Source: Limiplasma pullistercoris
Lineage (GTDB): Bacteria; Bacillota; Clostridia; Christensenellales; Aristaeellaceae
Length of the DNA: 17,494 nucleotides
Reading direction: 5' to 3'
Assembly: GCA_018715165.1 (NCBI GenBank)
Contig: DVMC01000112.1
Span: 1-17,494, forward strand
Part shown: in pieces, positions 1-7,353 of the stretch
Numbering within the stretch: position 1 is the first letter of the stretch
Layout of the letters: the number at the start of each line of letters is the position of its first letter
Program-made: the position numbers and the translations under genes
Notes under the pieces: generated by a model
Database searches by the model: none
Told to the model about the DNA's origin: nothing
The model's input: only the letters and a program-made list of their open reading frames with translations

Positions 1-815
1 TTGCGCCGCGTCATGCGGTCCAGAAACATGGTGCGCTCGCCCTGATAGATGGTGAGCTGCGTCAGGTGCGGCAGGGCGTTTTTCTGCGTATCATTGAGAT
101 AGATCAAAAGCGCCCCCGCCGCGAGGTAGCGACGGTCGCGCTCGTCCAGGCCAAGAGCCGTGAGCGAGGGCACCCCGAAATGCTCCAGCAGAGCGCGCTG
201 CGCGTTCTTCTTCTGGAAATCCGAATCGGGCAGGACGGTGCAGCTGACGGTCTCGCCAAGATGCGGGGTGAGCTTTGCCATGTCGTTGGTCACGATCTCG
301 CGCGGACGGATGCGCATCAATTCGTCGCGCAGGGTGCGCTGCGCGTCGGGCAGGAGATGGGCAATCAGCTCGCCCGTGCTCACGTCCGCATAGGCCAGCG
401 CTGCCGCCTTGCCCACAAAGGCCACGCACAGCACATAGCAGGCGCTTTTTTCGTCCAGCTGGGAAGGATCGGCCACCGTGCCGGGCGTGACGATACGGAT
501 CACGTCGCGCTCCACCAGCCCCTTGCTCAGCGCCGGGTCGGTCAGCTGCTCGCACACGGCAACCTTGTAGCCCTTTTCAATCAGGCGCGAAATATAGGCG
601 CTGGCCGCGTGATAGGGCACGCCGCACATGGGCGCGCGCTCGGAAAGGCCGCAGTCCTTGCCCGTGAGGGTCAGTTCCAGCTCCTTGGAGGCGAGCTTGG
701 CGTCGTCAAAGAACATCTCATAGAAATCACCCAGGCGGAAAAACAGAATGCAGTCCTGATACTTTTCCTTCAATTCCAGGTACTGCCGCATCATGGGGGT
801 GGGGGTCGCTGCCAC
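1..815 (-). CDS. mutS: DNA mismatch repair protein MutS, N-terminal part (cut by window edge)
   Basis: MutS recognises base mismatches and small loops in newly replicated DNA and recruits MutL. About 271 residues are visible, covering the mismatch-binding domain I, the connector domain II and the start of the core domain. The N-terminus reads PMMRQYLELKEKY then LGDFYEMFFDD; F31 and E33 form the Phe-x-Glu pair that in MutS stacks on and contacts the mismatch. Further family blocks are MCGVPYHA and IVTPGT. The chosen start is GTG at 815, with an AAAGGAG ribosome-binding site at 824-830 and 8 bases of spacing; in-frame ATGs at 794 and 791 lack such a site. It is the last visible gene of the minus-strand operon, 63 bases after the YlbF-family gene. 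The C-terminal ATPase lies beyond base 1. The family call is certain; MutS2 is excluded by the domain I mismatch motif. Confidence 0.97.
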   Translation of the reverse strand, partial: MAATPTPMMRQYLELKEKYQDCILFFRLGDFYEMFFDDAKLASKELELTLTGKDCGLSERAPMCGVPYHAASAYISRLIEKGYKVAVCEQLTDPALSKGLVERDVIRIVTPGTVADPSQLDEKSACYVLCVAFVGKAAALAYADVSTGELIAHLLPDAQRTLRDELMRIRPREIVTNDMAKLTPHLGETVSCTVLPDSDFQKKNAQRALLEHFGVPSLTALGLDERDRRYLAAGALLIYLNDTQKNALPHLTQLTIYQGERTMFLDRMTRR

Positions 816-842
816 GAAACCGGCTCCTTTCGTACATCCAAA

Positions 843-872
843 GGCGCGGCCGCCTCCCGGGGCAGCCGCGCC
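843..872 (-). other. GC-rich hairpin between the YlbF-family gene and mutS
   Basis: A perfect 8-bp inverted repeat (843-850 with 865-872, arms GGCGCGGC and GCCGCGCC) surrounds a 14-base loop in the 63-base gap before mutS. Read on the minus strand it is followed by only three T residues and then the mutS ribosome-binding site, so it is a poor intrinsic terminator. It might pause polymerase, stabilise the upstream RNA end or partly attenuate mutS. The fold is seen in the sequence; any role is inference. Confidence 0.45.
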
Positions 873-878
873 GCAGCA

Positions 879-1286
879 TCAGTGCTGGTGGCCGCAGCCG
901 CTGCAGCCCTCGCAGGAACCGCTGCAGCCGTGCTCTTCCTCGTCGTTTTCGCCGGTGACGACGAACTTGATGATGCTGTTGACCTTCTTCATCATCTGCG
1001 TGAAAGCCTCGTTGGTCTGGCGCATGCGGGTGATGATCTCGTTTTCGTCGATGGCATGCTCCACGTTTTCCAGCTCCTCGCCCGCCCTGGCCAGCGCGCC
1101 GTGGTCCATGTTGGCGTCGGCCAGCAGGTTTTCCACGGCCTGCCGCTTTTCGGTATAGGCGGCGATGAGCTGAGTGGCCTTTTCATCCTTCATGGCCGCC
1201 TGTTCGGCCAGCCGCATGGCGATGTATTCCTCGCTTTCCAGAATGGCTTCCGCCAGAAGTTCCGCCTGATTGAGCACCTTTTCCAT
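879..1286 (-). CDS. YlbF/YmcA (Com_YlbF) family regulator with cysteine-rich C-terminal tail
   Basis: This is a 135-residue, mostly helical protein of the YlbF/YmcA family. In Bacillus subtilis, family members YmcA (RicA), YlbF and YaaT form a complex that steers RNase Y cleavage and affects competence, biofilm and sporulation. The core (about 5-110) is rich in Glu, Ala and Leu, as in the family. The tail after 118 is unusual: C121, C125, C128 and C131 in a C-x3-C-x2-C-x2-C pattern with H133 and H135, a plausible Fe-S or metal site. The gene follows miaB by 7 bases with a ribosome-binding site GAAAGGTGA, and mutS comes next. The order miaB–ymcA–(cotE)–mutS is that of B. subtilis, which suggests the YmcA/RicA orthologue, but the family members are too similar to settle this by eye. 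Confidence 0.85.
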   Translation of the reverse strand: MEKVLNQAELLAEAILESEEYIAMRLAEQAAMKDEKATQLIAAYTEKRQAVENLLADANMDHGALARAGEELENVEHAIDENEIITRMRQTNEAFTQMMKKVNSIIKFVVTGENDEEEHGCSGSCEGCSGCGHQH

Positions 1287-1293
1287 ATTTCTT

Positions 1294-2700
1294 TCACCTT
1301 TCCGTTCTTTCTCCGCGCAGGGTGTTGACCGCGGCGGAGGTAATGGTTACGGGGATAATCGTGCCGATGTCCGCTTCCGTGCCGTCCAGGGTCACGGTGA
1401 TGCCCCGCGTGCCCTTGCCGGACACCTTGCGCTCGTCCCGCTTGGACAGGCTTTCCACCAGCACGTTCTCATGCCTGCCGATCATGGACTGATGCACGCG
1501 GGCGGTGGACGCCTCCACCTCGCGGATGAGCCGTTCGATACGGCGGGTGGATTCCGCCTCCGGAATGCGGCCCTCCATGGCCGCGGCCCGCGTGCCCTCG
1601 CGAGGGGAGTAAATGAAGGTAAAGGCCGCGTCATAGCCCACCTCGCGCACCAGTGAGCAGGTATCCTCAAACTGCTTTTCCGTCTCGCCGGGGAAGCTGA
1701 CGATCAGGTCGGTGGTCAGCCCGATGCCCGGCACGGCCGCGCGCAGCTTTTCCACCTTGCGCAGGTAGTCCTCGCGCGTGTAGCGGCGGTTCATCAGGCG
1801 CAGGATGTCGTCGTTGCCGCTTTGCACGGGCAGGTGCAGGTGGTTGCAGACATGTTTGCACTGCGCCATAGCCTCGATGAGATCGTCGCTCAAATCCTTG
1901 GGGTGGGAGGTCATGAAGCGGATGCGCTCCACGCCCAGCGCGTCCAGCCGGCGAAGCAGGCCGGGGAAGGAATCGCCCGTGCCCGCGCCGTAGCTGTTGA
2001 CATTTTGCCCAAGCAGCATGATTTCCTTCACGCCGCTTTGCAAAAGGCCCTCGGCCTCGCGCAGGATGTCGTCCGCACGGCGGGAGCGTTCGCGCCCGCG
2101 CACATAGGGCACGATGCAGTAGGAGCAGAAGTTGTCGCAGCCGTACATGATGGTGATGTAGGCATGCCAGGCGTTGAGCCGCTTGACCGGCAGGCCCTCG
2201 GCGATGAGGTTTTCCTCGTCCGTCACGCTGACCACGCGGGTTTTCTGCGTCAGCAGCGCAAGGAGCAGCGAAGGCAGGCGGTGCAAGTTGTGCGTGCCGA
2301 AGGCCAGATCAATGAAGCGGTACTGGCGCAGGATGCGCTCGGCCATGCCGGGCTGCTGCACCATGCATCCGCATACGCCGATGATCAGGCCGGGCTTGTC
2401 CTTTTTGAGCTCCTTGAGCCAGGTGACGTTGCCCAGGGCGCGGCGCTCGGCATTGTCGCGCACGCAGCAGGTGTTGAAGATGACCAGGTCCGCCTCGCGC
2501 CGGTCCGCCGCTTCGGCCATGCCCATTCCGGACAGAATGCCGGCCAGCTTTTCGGAGTCGTGCGCGTTCATCTGGCAGCCATAGGTGACGATGTGATAGG
2601 TACGGGGCCGCTCGGGCAGGTCGCGGACCTGCCTTGCGGCGTTTTCCTGTTCGAGGCGCTCGGCCTCGGTCACATAAACGGGGGTGTGTTGCACGGGCAT
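1294..2700 (-). CDS. miaB: tRNA-2-methylthio-N6-dimethylallyladenosine synthase MiaB
   Basis: MiaB is a radical-SAM methylthiotransferase that converts i6A37 to ms2i6A37 in tRNAs reading UNN codons. It is 468 residues, the usual length. The N-terminal UPF0004 domain carries the auxiliary cluster cysteines C42 (YGCQMN), C78 (NTCCVRDNAE) and C112 (CGCM). The radical-SAM motif is C188-x3-C192-x2-C195 (GCDNFCSYC), followed by IVPYVRGRERSR. A C-terminal TRAM domain (about 400-462) should bind tRNA. The start is ATG 2700, with AAAGGA some 6 bases upstream; the gap to the rng stop codon is 13 bases, so translation may be coupled. The sequence fits MiaB rather than RimO or MtaB because of the NTCCVRDNAE block and the neighbourhood (YmcA-like gene and mutS). 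Confidence 0.95.
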   Translation of the reverse strand: MPVQHTPVYVTEAERLEQENAARQVRDLPERPRTYHIVTYGCQMNAHDSEKLAGILSGMGMAEAADRREADLVIFNTCCVRDNAERRALGNVTWLKELKKDKPGLIIGVCGCMVQQPGMAERILRQYRFIDLAFGTHNLHRLPSLLLALLTQKTRVVSVTDEENLIAEGLPVKRLNAWHAYITIMYGCDNFCSYCIVPYVRGRERSRRADDILREAEGLLQSGVKEIMLLGQNVNSYGAGTGDSFPGLLRRLDALGVERIRFMTSHPKDLSDDLIEAMAQCKHVCNHLHLPVQSGNDDILRLMNRRYTREDYLRKVEKLRAAVPGIGLTTDLIVSFPGETEKQFEDTCSLVREVGYDAAFTFIYSPREGTRAAAMEGRIPEAESTRRIERLIREVEASTARVHQSMIGRHENVLVESLSKRDERKVSGKGTRGITVTLDGTEADIGTIIPVTITSAAVNTLRGERTER

Positions 2701-2713
2701 TCGGTTCCTTTCG

Positions 2714-3913
2714 TTAGTCCCGGCGCACGCGGCCGGTGGCGTGGCAGGCGTCGCAGGGCTGGGTCAGCGTGTCGGAAAGCGTGTCGCGGGTGCGCTTGCG
2801 CGTCATTTCCAGAAGACCCAGGCTGGTAAAGCCGTGGATCACGGTTTTCACCCGGTCGTCGCTCGCGGCCTGCTCCATGGCGGCCAGCACGCGGCCCCGG
2901 TCGGCGTCGCTTTGCATGTCGATAAAATCAATGAGCAAGATGCCGCTCAGGTTGCGCAGGCGTATCTGCCGGGCCGCCTCGGCGGCGGCGCGCAGGTTTT
3001 CCTCCACGGCCAGCGTTTCCCCGCCCGCGGCGGTGACGGCGCTGCCGGAGTTGACGTCGATGGTGGTAAGCGCCTCGCGCTCGTCGATGATCAGCGAGCC
3101 GCCGCCGGGCAGCGGCACGCGGCGGCAAAGCGCCTCATCCACCTGCTTTTCCACCCGCGCGGCGGACCAGGCAGCTTCCATCTCCACGGCCGTAAGGGTT
3201 CGCCACATCACGCCCTGGGGCGGCGTTTCGGGCGGCTCAAGGCGGGAGAGCACCTCGATGGGATGGCGCGCGGCATAGTCCCTCAACAGGACGCTGATCA
3301 TGGAGGGCTCTGCATGCAAAAGGGCGGGGGCTTTCACGTATTGCGCATGCCGCTCAATTTCGCACCACATTTGCCACAGGGCCTCGGCCTCGGCCTGCAC
3401 CTCGGCTACGGGCGCAAACAGCGCGGCGTGGCGTACAATCAGGCCGAAACGTCCGTCCGCGATGCGCCTGCCCAGCGCCTGCGCGCGGGCGCGGTCCTCC
3501 TCGCCGGTCACGCGGCGGCTGAGGCCCACAAAGCGGTTTTTGGGCATGAGCAGCACATACTGCCCCGGCAGACCGATATCCCGCGTCAGAAACGCGCCTT
3601 TCTCGCCCCTAGGGTCCTTTTTCACCTGCACCAGCACATCCTGCCCGGTCATGAGCGACGCGCTGCCCGAGGTGCGGTGATAGCTTTCCGCCTCGCGCAG
3701 AGGCAAAAAACCGTTCTGCCGAAGGCCCAGCTTGACAAACGCGGCCTTCACATCGGGCAAAACGCGCTCCACCCGTCCCAGAAACACCGAGCCCACCAGA
3801 CTTTGCGCACCCGTATCCTCCTGATAGAACTCCAAAAGGCGCGTTTCATCCAGCAAAGCGATGCGCGTGGATTCCGGCGAGCCCTGAAACAGCAGCCGGA
3901 GCGGACGGCCCAT
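2714..3913 (-). CDS. rng: Ribonuclease E/G family endoribonuclease (RNase G-like)
   Basis: This is an endoribonuclease of the RNase E/G family, which cuts AU-rich single-stranded RNA and matures 16S rRNA 5' ends in E. coli. It is 399 residues, shorter than E. coli RNase G (about 489). Visible parts are an S1-like domain near 41-110 (SVFLGRVERVLPDVKAAFV), the DNase I-like catalytic domain with D286 (TTIDVNSG) and D329/D332 (LLIDFIDM), matching the Mg2+-binding aspartates of RNase E, then EMTRKR and the zinc-link cysteines C387 and C390 (PCDAC). The protein ends nine residues later, so there is no degradosome scaffold. The start ATG 3913 lies 2 bases after the previous stop, and its ribosome-binding site GGAGGAGG is inside the last codons of the upstream gene. 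An open frame extends further upstream but lacks family sequence. Confidence 0.93.
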   Translation of the reverse strand: MGRPLRLLFQGSPESTRIALLDETRLLEFYQEDTGAQSLVGSVFLGRVERVLPDVKAAFVKLGLRQNGFLPLREAESYHRTSGSASLMTGQDVLVQVKKDPRGEKGAFLTRDIGLPGQYVLLMPKNRFVGLSRRVTGEEDRARAQALGRRIADGRFGLIVRHAALFAPVAEVQAEAEALWQMWCEIERHAQYVKAPALLHAEPSMISVLLRDYAARHPIEVLSRLEPPETPPQGVMWRTLTAVEMEAAWSAARVEKQVDEALCRRVPLPGGGSLIIDEREALTTIDVNSGSAVTAAGGETLAVEENLRAAAEAARQIRLRNLSGILLIDFIDMQSDADRGRVLAAMEQAASDDRVKTVIHGFTSLGLLEMTRKRTRDTLSDTLTQPCDACHATGRVRRD

Positions 3914-3915
3914 GC

Positions 3916-4599
3916 TCAAACCTCCTCCATGGGAACCAGCGTCCCGTCGGGCTTGCGGGCCAGAATGGCCGTGCGGTAGATGACATGCGGAAACTCCCCT
4001 GCCTCCGTGAAAGTGCGCAGGCAATCCAGCCACAGGGAGGGCTTGAGGGAACCGGCGGCGGTGGCTACCGTTTCCAGCGCGATTTCCCAGCCGTCCTCCC
4101 CTTTACGAAGCTCGCCGCCAGTCACAAAGGGCCGGATATCGCAGGGGTTTTCCCCGCTCTTGGTGCGGCGGGCGGCGGTGTAGTGCTCAAGCGCCATGAA
4201 CGCCTCGAACCCCGCCGCGGCGCGGTCGCTTTCCGCGCTTTGTGGGAAGCGGATCAGGTAGCGCGATCCCGCCGCCAGCGACATCAGCGCCGGGAAGCCG
4301 TCCTCCAGCGCGCGGCACTGGCGGATGCGCAGGCAATCGGGCAAAACGGCGTTCATGCCGTCCTGAAAGGCCTGCTCGCTCACGCCATCCTCCAGCGGAA
4401 CCTCCATAAGCTCCCGCAGGCCCACCACACCCACGCTCAGCGGCGCGGCAAAACTCAGGCGGATATGCGGGTTAAAGCCGTTGGAATAGCGGATGGGCAG
4501 GCCGCTTCGGCGCAGGGCGCGCTGCATGGCGCGCATCAGGTCCAGGTGGCCGATATAGCGCAGGGTTTCGCCCTTTTCAAAAACGACCATCATTCGCAT
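3916..4599 (-). CDS. TIGR03936 / DUF2344 radical-SAM-linked protein
   Basis: This protein of about 227 residues belongs to the family found beside, or fused to, the TIGR03960 radical-SAM proteins. Its biochemical role is not established. The N-terminus is typical: FEKGETLRYIGHLDLMRAMQ, then RRSGLPIRYSNGFNPHIRLS and FAAPLSVGV. The C-terminal half is weakly conserved. Three starts are possible: GTG 4608 touches its own ribosome-binding site, ATG 4593 overlaps the upstream stop as ATGA, and ATG 4599 sits 10 bases after AAGGGGG (4610-4616). The last is preferred. It overlaps the upstream gene by 10 bases, and its final codons hold the ribosome-binding site for rng, so all three genes are tightly coupled. 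A link to RNA metabolism is inferred from the rng neighbour only. Confidence 0.9.
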   Translation of the reverse strand: MRMMVVFEKGETLRYIGHLDLMRAMQRALRRSGLPIRYSNGFNPHIRLSFAAPLSVGVVGLRELMEVPLEDGVSEQAFQDGMNAVLPDCLRIRQCRALEDGFPALMSLAAGSRYLIRFPQSAESDRAAAGFEAFMALEHYTAARRTKSGENPCDIRPFVTGGELRKGEDGWEIALETVATAAGSLKPSLWLDCLRTFTEAGEFPHVIYRTAILARKPDGTLVPMEEV

Positions 4600-6434
4600 G
4601 CGCGGCACACCCCCTTGAGCTTTTGCAGGCCGCAGCCGTTGCAGCCCTCGCGGCAGTCGCGGGTCGTCTGGGCGCGCATGGCGCGCTCATACTCGCGTTT
4701 GAGAAACGCCTTGTCGATGCCCGCGTCGATGTGGTCCCAGGGGAGCAGCTCGTCCAGTGCGCGCTCGCGGTGGGCGTAGAAAGCGATGTCCAGCTCGCAG
4801 TCCTCAAACGCCTTGACCCACAGGTCGTAACGAAACTGGTCGGTCCAGCCGTCCAGACGGCAGCCCAGCTGCCAGGCGCGGTACAAAACGCGCGCAAGCC
4901 GCCGGTCGCCCAGGGCAAAGCAAGCCTCAATCTGGCTGACGCCGCTGTCGTGGTAATTGAAGTGCGCGGATTTGAGCGGCGCGAAGTGCTCGCGCACCAG
5001 GCGCTGCTTGCGGCGCACGGTATCGGGGTCGTCCTGGCGGCACCACTGGAAGGGCGTGAAGGGCTTGGGCACGAATACCGCTGCGCTGCACGTGATGCGC
5101 AGGCCCTTGACACGCTTTTCCTTCGGCACGCTGTAATAGGCCCCCGCGGCGGTTTTGGCGAGTTCCGCGATACCGATGAGGTCTTCGTCCGTCTCGGTGG
5201 GCAGACCGGTCATGAAGTAGAGCTTGACGGCGTTCCAGCCGTTGGAAAAGGCGTTGGTCAAGGTGTTGACCAGATCGGCCTCGGTGACGTTTTTGTTGAT
5301 CACGTCGCGCAGGCGCTGGGTACCGGCCTCGGGCGCAAAGGTGAGGCTGCTCTTTTTGACCTTCTGGGTATGGGTAAGCGTGTCCTGCACAAATTTGTCC
5401 ACGCGCAGGCTGGGAAGCGACAAAGATACGCGCTGGTCCCGGAGCTCGTCGGTCAGGCGGCCTGCCAGCTCGGATATGCAGGAGTAGTCGCTGGAGGACA
5501 GCGAGGAAAGCGAGATTTCCTCATAGCCCGTGTTCTTGACGGATTCTTTGGCCAGCTCTACGAGCTTGTCCACGCTGCGCTCGCGCACAGGACGGTAGAG
5601 CATGCCCGCCTGGCAGAAGCGGCACCCGCGCGTGCAGCCGCGCATGATCTCCAGCATGATGCGGTCAAACACGGGCTGGATATAGGGCACGGGAGGTCTG
5701 GTGGGCGCGTAGGCGTTTTCAAAATCGGTCAGGATGCTGCGAAGCACCCGCGGCGGTGCGCAGGGGTCCGTAGGCTCAAGACTTTTGAGGGTGCCGTCGG
5801 CGTTATACTCGTCGTGATAGAAGCCGGGCACATACACGCCGCGCAGCGAAGCCAGCCGTTTCAACCGCTCCGCGCGGGGAACGCCTTCCTTTTTGCAGGC
5901 GTTCAGCACGTCGGTGACCTCGACGATGGAGTCCTCGCCGTCGCCGATCAGAAACGCGTCGATGAACAGATGAAGGGGCTCCGGGTTAAACGCGCAGGGG
6001 CCGCCCGCCAGCACGATGGGGTCATCCTCCCCGCGCTCGGACGAGAGCACCGGCACGCCGCCCAGGTCCATCATCTCCAGCACGTTGGTATAGCTCATCT
6101 CGTACTGGAGGGTAAAGCCGATGATGTCAAAGCGGGAAAGCGGCGTATGGCTCTCCAACGAGCACAGGGGGATATTGCTTTTACGAAGCTCGGACAGCAT
6201 ATCCACCCACGGCATGCACACCCGCTCGCACACGGCGTAGGGCAGGCCGTTGAGGATGCCGTAGAGAATCTTCATGCCCAGATGGCTCATGGCCACCTCA
6301 TAGGTGTCGGGAAAGCAGAAGGCGAAGGAGATTTCCGCCTGGGCAATGGGCTTCACCCCGGCGTTCATCTCGCCGCCGGTGTATCGGCCGGGCTTCTCCA
6401 CGCGGCCCAGCAGCGCGTCAAAATCGTAGGTCAT
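4590..6434 (-). CDS. TIGR03960 family B12-binding-like radical-SAM protein
   Basis: A 614-residue radical-SAM protein. Residues about 30-240 form a cobalamin-binding-like N-terminal domain (FCFPDTYEVAMSHLG, PCAFNPEPL). The radical-SAM cluster is C267-x3-C271-x2-C274 (MRGCTRGCRFCQAG). Later comes LTFAPEAGTQRLRDVINK, typical of the B12/radical-SAM group. The C-terminus is cysteine-rich: C594, C598, C601, C610 and C613, spaced x3, x2, x8, x2, which could hold a second cluster or zinc. No substrate is known for the family. The start ATG 6434 is chosen for the AAGGAGG site just upstream and because the promoter at 6469-6497 would begin transcription near 6462; the open frame continues to 6524 but would then begin before the transcript. 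It heads the operon and pairs with the DUF2344 gene, with which it is fused in some bacteria. Confidence 0.93.
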   Translation of the reverse strand: MTYDFDALLGRVEKPGRYTGGEMNAGVKPIAQAEISFAFCFPDTYEVAMSHLGMKILYGILNGLPYAVCERVCMPWVDMLSELRKSNIPLCSLESHTPLSRFDIIGFTLQYEMSYTNVLEMMDLGGVPVLSSERGEDDPIVLAGGPCAFNPEPLHLFIDAFLIGDGEDSIVEVTDVLNACKKEGVPRAERLKRLASLRGVYVPGFYHDEYNADGTLKSLEPTDPCAPPRVLRSILTDFENAYAPTRPPVPYIQPVFDRIMLEIMRGCTRGCRFCQAGMLYRPVRERSVDKLVELAKESVKNTGYEEISLSSLSSSDYSCISELAGRLTDELRDQRVSLSLPSLRVDKFVQDTLTHTQKVKKSSLTFAPEAGTQRLRDVINKNVTEADLVNTLTNAFSNGWNAVKLYFMTGLPTETDEDLIGIAELAKTAAGAYYSVPKEKRVKGLRITCSAAVFVPKPFTPFQWCRQDDPDTVRRKQRLVREHFAPLKSAHFNYHDSGVSQIEACFALGDRRLARVLYRAWQLGCRLDGWTDQFRYDLWVKAFEDCELDIAFYAHRERALDELLPWDHIDAGIDKAFLKREYERAMRAQTTRDCREGCNGCGLQKLKGVCRACE

Positions 6435-6468
6435 AGGTCCTCCTTCACAATGGGCGCATACATAGGTA

Positions 6469-6497
6469 ATGATATCATGCCGGTGCGGGGGTTGCAA
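6469..6497 (-). promoter_or_regulatory. SigA-type promoter of the minus-strand housekeeping operon
   Basis: On the minus strand the sequence gives -35 TTGCAA (6492-6497), a 17-base spacer and -10 TATCAT (6469-6474). Predicted transcription start is near 6462, leaving a 5' leader of about 28 bases before the first start codon at 6434. The spacing and hexamers fit the vegetative sigma factor. Confidence 0.8.
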
Positions 6498-6508
6498 GCC
6501 GGAAGCCG

Positions 6509-6543
6509 AAAAAAGGTGGAACATGCCAAAAAAGGTGGAACAT
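6509..6543. repeat. Two perfect 16-bp direct repeats between divergent promoters
   Basis: The 16-mer AAAAAAGGTGGAACAT occurs at 6509-6524 and again at 6528-6543, a period of 19 bp. A degenerate inverted copy, TGTTTCCACCTT, is found at 6574-6585. The direct copies lie just upstream of the minus-strand -35 box and the inverted copy just upstream of the plus-strand -35 box. The layout suggests a shared operator or activator site, although a plain local duplication is possible. Confidence 0.75.
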
Positions 6544-6595
6544 ACAGGCGCTTTGGAGCAGCCGGCATCTTCTTGTTTCCACCTTGCGGCGGCGC

Positions 6596-6624
6596 TTGAC
6601 AGGCTCAGATTTTTCCATTAAACT
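6596..6624 (+). promoter_or_regulatory. SigA-type promoter of the DUF2871 gene
   Basis: -35 TTGACA (6596-6601) is a consensus match, the spacer is 17 bases and the -10 is TAAACT (6619-6624). The predicted start is near 6631, giving a leader of about 60 bases to ATG 6691. Confidence 0.82.
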
Positions 6625-6690
6625 CAAATCAGTTCATATGATTGCCTTGATGGGCTTTAAGCTCGTTTGAAAAAGGAGGTTTCCTCAATC

Positions 6691-7095
6691 ATGAAACGCT
6701 ATGCCAACGCATCGCTCCTCTACGCCCTCATCGCCATGGCCGGAGGCGTGTTCTATCGGGAATTTACCAAGTTTAGCGGCTTTACCGGTAAGACGGCGCT
6801 TTCCGTGGTGCATACGCATTACTTCCTGCTGGGCATGGTGTTCTTTCTACTTCTGTTGCTTCTGGAAAAGTCCTTTGCTTTTTCCGGCGAAAAGACGGGC
6901 TGCGTGCTCGCGCTCTATCACGTAGGGCTCAACGTCACCGGCGCCGCGCTTCTCGTCCGCGGTGTCGCGCAGGTGCTGGCCCTGCCGCTGTCCCGCGGCA
7001 TGGACGCCTCGCTCTCCGGTGTTGCCGGCATCGGGCATCTGCTGCTGGGCGTGAGCATGGTTCTGTTGCTGCTGCGCATTCGCAAAAAGGTTTAA
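6691..7095 (+). CDS. DUF2871 family four-helix membrane protein
   Basis: A 134-residue integral membrane protein of a small family of unknown function common in Firmicutes. Family signatures are FYREFTKF (21-28), GFTGKT (30-35) and LSVVHTHYF (37-45). H41 and H43 are conserved-looking polar residues at a membrane edge and could bind metal or haem, but this is a guess. Four hydrophobic segments are visible (about 8-22, 38-60, 72-93, 108-129), with a basic C-terminus RIRKKV. The start is ATG 6691, with AAGGAGG at 6673-6679 and 11 bases of spacing; an earlier in-frame TTG at 6667 overlaps that site and is rejected. It is a single-gene transcription unit between its promoter and the terminator that follows. 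Confidence 0.9.
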   Translation: MKRYANASLLYALIAMAGGVFYREFTKFSGFTGKTALSVVHTHYFLLGMVFFLLLLLLEKSFAFSGEKTGCVLALYHVGLNVTGAALLVRGVAQVLALPLSRGMDASLSGVAGIGHLLLGVSMVLLLLRIRKKV

Positions 7096-7103
7096 GCCAT
7101 GAC

Positions 7104-7157
7104 CCCGCCGGCCCGTTCTTCTCCGGGCCGGCGGGTATTTCGAATTTTTTTCTTTTT
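7104..7157 (+). terminator. Rho-independent terminator after the DUF2871 gene
   Basis: A perfect 12-bp GC stem (7104-7115 with 7124-7135) with an 8-base loop is followed by a T-rich run reading ATTTCG then T7-C-T5. It starts 9 bases after the stop codon and is the strongest intrinsic terminator in the window. Confidence 0.92.
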
Positions 7158-7278
7158 GCGCGAGGATTTTATTCCCGATCTGCGATTTTATGGGTGAAGG
7201 GTTTGAGATCTCCCCTCTGCCGCGGGGTGCATCCAGCGGCAACGCTTTCGTCCGTATGACGCTGAATAACGGGAGGTG

Positions 7279-7353
7279 ATGCGCGCCTCGGCTGTTTCTC
7301 CGACTCCGGTTTCCGAAGGCGAAACCAACGAATCCAAAATGGAGGTTCTTTAG
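7279..7353 (+). other. Possible leader ORF and hairpin before the I42 inhibitor gene
   Basis: The stretch 7158-7355 holds no clear promoter or known riboswitch. It does contain a near-perfect anti-Shine-Dalgarno complement GGGAGGTGAT (7271-7280), whose end overlaps an ATG opening a 24-codon frame that stops with TAG two bases before the next gene's ATG. A short hairpin (GGTTTC 7308-7313 with GAAACC 7321-7326) lies within it, and the next gene's ribosome-binding site TGGAGG is in its last codons. The spacing from the strong site to this ATG is too short for normal initiation, so translation is doubtful. Confidence 0.2.

Noticed and set aside
66..1328. Long plus-strand open frame of 420 codons opposite mutS and the YlbF-family gene
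   Set aside because: It lies antisense to two clearly recognised genes, lacks a ribosome-binding site and has the His/Arg/Gly-rich composition of a GC-rich shadow frame.
2684..3979. 431-codon plus-strand open frame opposite rng
   Set aside because: Antisense shadow; the minus strand carries the RNase E/G catalytic motifs and good start signals.
6509..6543. MraZ-type operator boxes
   Set aside because: The boxes contain AAAGGTGGAA rather than AAAGTGG repeats at about 10-bp spacing, and no mraZ or division gene is nearby.
4623..6599. 658-codon plus-strand open frame opposite the TIGR03960 gene
   Set aside because: Antisense shadow of a strongly conserved gene; the product has no recognisable domain and the frame crosses the divergent promoter region.
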